DNA from: Priestia megaterium
GTDB lineage: Bacteria; Bacillota; Bacilli; Bacillales; Bacillaceae_H
DNA length: 64,000 nt
Assembly: GCA_008180335.1 (NCBI GenBank)
Contig: VTEF01000003.1
Location: 62,001-126,000, forward strand
Direction: 5' to 3'
Below, in pieces: positions 62,309-64,000 of this stretch (position 1 is the stretch's first letter; every line of letters starts with the position of its first letter). The translations under genes and the position numbers were made by a program. The notes beneath the pieces are model-generated. The model was not told the origin of the DNA. It made no database searches and saw only the letters and a list, made by a program, of their open reading frames with translations.

Positions 62309-63910
62309 TTATTTATGCTCTACCGTTTCGAGTGAAAATTCATATTCAACAGGTGAAAATTCAACACCTGTGATGTCTTTTTGATAAATGGCTACATTTG
62401 TAGTGTAGGAAATTGGTAAGTAAACAGCCTCTTCATGTAATGTCGTCATAATCTCTTTATATAATTCTTGCCTTGATTTCTCATCTGTTGTAACCAAAAC
62501 ATCACTAATTTTCTGATCCAATTCTTTTTTCATCGGAAGTCCTTTTTGAGCTTCATAATCTGCATGTGTAGGAATACGCATAGATGATACAAGGGAATGT
62601 GGATCATATGGCGCGCCCCATGTATTGCTAAAGGTTAAATTGAATTCCCCGTGTTTCTGACTTTCGATATATGTTTGCTGTTCCTCTCCTTTTAGTACAA
62701 TATCGATTCCGATCTCTCTTAATTCACCTTGCAGCAGTTCTCCGACAGCCTTTTGAATTTGATCAGAAGCATCAAATATTAACTCAACCTTTAAAGGAGT
62801 TCCATTTTTCTGTCTAATTTCAGTGTTGTTTTCTTTCACCCAACCAGCTTCATCTAATAGTTTCTTCGCTTTTTCGATATCATGCTTGTATGGTTCTAGC
62901 TCAATATCACTATAAGGAGAATTCGGGGCAAATAACGCATCTGCCTTGACTTCTGTATTATGAAATAATTCTTTTACAACACGTTCTGTATTAAAGGCGT
63001 GAATAAGAGCTTGTCTGACTTTTACTTCTTTGGTTGGTCCACGATTTGTATTTAGTGCGATCGTTCTTGTTCCCATCGGTTCAGACTGATCCGTCTTGAA
63101 TCTACTCGAATGACGTAAATATTCATACGAGTCAAGACTGATTAATCCATTTCCATAAATTAAATCGATTTCATTATTCTCAAAGGCAATTACACGTGAT
63201 TCACTATCTGGAATAATCTTCACAATAATTTGCTTAGATTTTGGTTGGTCTCCCCAGTAATACTTATTGCGTTCGAATACAGCTTTTTCATTTTTCTTAT
63301 ACTCTTTTAATACCCACGGCCCTGTTCCCACTGGCTTTTCTATTTTTCCATCATCTTCTCTTGGAAATCCAGATTCTCCAAGAAACCTCAAGGGCCTTAC
63401 TAATGTCAACTCTTGTAATAAAGGATAATAAGCGTTTTTTAACGTTATCTTAACTGTATATTCATCGACCGCTGTTGTAGAGTCAATTTGATTAATTAGG
63501 TCTAACCAATTATGTTCTTGTTTTTCATTTAACACTCGATCAAAATTTTTTTTAACAATCTGAGCATTAAACTTTGACCCATCTGAAAATTTAACATCAT
63601 CACGTAATTTAAATATGTATTCCTTCCCATCATTTGAAATAGTCCAGCTTTTCGCTAATTGAGGCGAAATGGTGCCATCATTTTTATATTGAACGAGTGA
63701 CTCATATACCATATTTTGGGCAAACATTTCGTTTGGAGAATAACCTTGAGGGTCTAATTCACCTATGTCTCTCGGCCACGAGATTGTAATGGTATCATGA
63801 TCATTTTTGTTTATTTCACTATTAGATGCAGCACTGCATCCTACTAATAACAATGAAGTAGTACAAAATGAGATTGCCCATTTTCTTAGTTGTCCATTCT
63901 GTTTAGTCAT
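62309..63910 (-). CDS. nikA: Nickel-binding lipoprotein NikA
   Basis: A 533-residue SBP_bac_5 lipoprotein. Signal peptide with lipobox LLVGC (Cys25). The C-terminal stretch NTWGAPYDPHSLVSSMRIPTHADYEAQ closely matches the NikA-specific W-G-A-P-Y-D-P-H...SSMR-P-(S/T)HADYQAQ signature, which separates nickel binders from oligopeptide binders. FSDGSKFNAQIVKKNFDRV is the family motif. It is the first gene of nikABCDE; RBS AAAGGTAGGATGG. It binds nickel (probably as a chelate) outside the membrane and delivers it to NikBC. Confidence 0.93.
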   Translation of the reverse strand: MTKQNGQLRKWAISFCTTSLLLVGCSAASNSEINKNDHDTITISWPRDIGELDPQGYSPNEMFAQNMVYESLVQYKNDGTISPQLAKSWTISNDGKEYIFKLRDDVKFSDGSKFNAQIVKKNFDRVLNEKQEHNWLDLINQIDSTTAVDEYTVKITLKNAYYPLLQELTLVRPLRFLGESGFPREDDGKIEKPVGTGPWVLKEYKKNEKAVFERNKYYWGDQPKSKQIIVKIIPDSESRVIAFENNEIDLIYGNGLISLDSYEYLRHSSRFKTDQSEPMGTRTIALNTNRGPTKEVKVRQALIHAFNTERVVKELFHNTEVKADALFAPNSPYSDIELEPYKHDIEKAKKLLDEAGWVKENNTEIRQKNGTPLKVELIFDASDQIQKAVGELLQGELREIGIDIVLKGEEQQTYIESQKHGEFNLTFSNTWGAPYDPHSLVSSMRIPTHADYEAQKGLPMKKELDQKISDVLVTTDEKSRQELYKEIMTTLHEEAVYLPISYTTNVAIYQKDITGVEFSPVEYEFSLETVEHK

Positions 63911-64000
63911 TCCATCCTACCTTTCTTCATGTCACAAAGTTATTTTTTAGGATATAAAAGAAAGTCTATCATCGTACTCTATATTAGTAAATATATGTTG
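63911..64000 (-). other. nikA upstream region
   Basis: Only 90 bases remain in the window. They hold the nikA ribosome binding site and AT-rich sequence. No NikR-like dyad is visible in what remains. Confidence 0.4.

Overview
The window is a low-GC Bacillaceae chromosome segment, most likely from a Priestia (Bacillus megaterium-group) species. The best pointer is the secreted GH13 alpha-amylase at 33187..34746, which I recognise as close to, but clearly not identical with, the classical B. megaterium amylase. CwlO, YybP with its manganese riboswitch, a fused PucL, PpaC, IlvD and a GerB-type germination permease are all Bacillales core or near-core functions. No rRNA, tRNA, CRISPR array or prophage was seen.

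Layout. 1-4000: a truncated secreted protein, a lone Tn3-family transposase, and the tail of what looks like a MerR regulator. 4100-12200: a GH3 glycosidase, an AAC(6')-like acetyltransferase, a small HhH protein, a MarR/DUF3147 operon with a striking operator, and several broken genes (dps-like, methyltransferase). 12380-13754: a two-gene spore-germination unit (a GerD-type small protein and a GerB permease). 13780-21240 is a decayed accessory zone: ISL3 and IS1182 relics, a nitrilase-family amidase, broken EamA and CPBP genes, a VOC protein, and a creatininase-family gene facing a PaaX-like regulator across 860 bp that carries repeated TTATAAC motifs. 21240-32690: an orphan sporulation-kinase-like sensor, a Cys/Pro-rich protein, a Nudix hydrolase, yybP with its Mn2+ riboswitch, an exonuclease, a metallophosphoesterase, mug, cwlO and a HemD-like protein. 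33187-47550: alpha-amylase under tandem cre-like sites, a YkoS/YkoT-like surface-glycan operon with a secreted phosphoesterase, a SWIM/SNF2 helicase, an FMN reductase/MFS pair and a GAF kinase/LuxR response-regulator pair. 47920-54330: small unknowns, ilvD, ppaC and a branched-chain aminotransferase. 54765-57954: the urate module (permease, pucL, pucM). 58928-63910: a complete nikABCDE nickel importer.

How the genes work together. The urate permease, the OHCU decarboxylase-uricase fusion and HIU hydrolase bring in urate and convert it to allantoin. Complete breakdown would end in urea, and urease needs nickel, so the neighbouring nickel importer may be functionally linked (inference). IlvD and the aminotransferase serve branched-chain amino acid synthesis and carry CodY-like boxes upstream.

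The most interesting non-coding signals are: the yybP-ykoY aptamer followed by two consecutive terminator hairpins; a candidate independent small RNA of about 120 nt directly after nikE, with its own promoter and terminator; the three-half-site MarR operator; and a 7-bp unit present three times in a methyltransferase gene, where removing one unit restores the full reading frame. Two further genes are broken by single-base deletions in or beside short homopolymers, so sequencing error has to be excluded before they are called biological.
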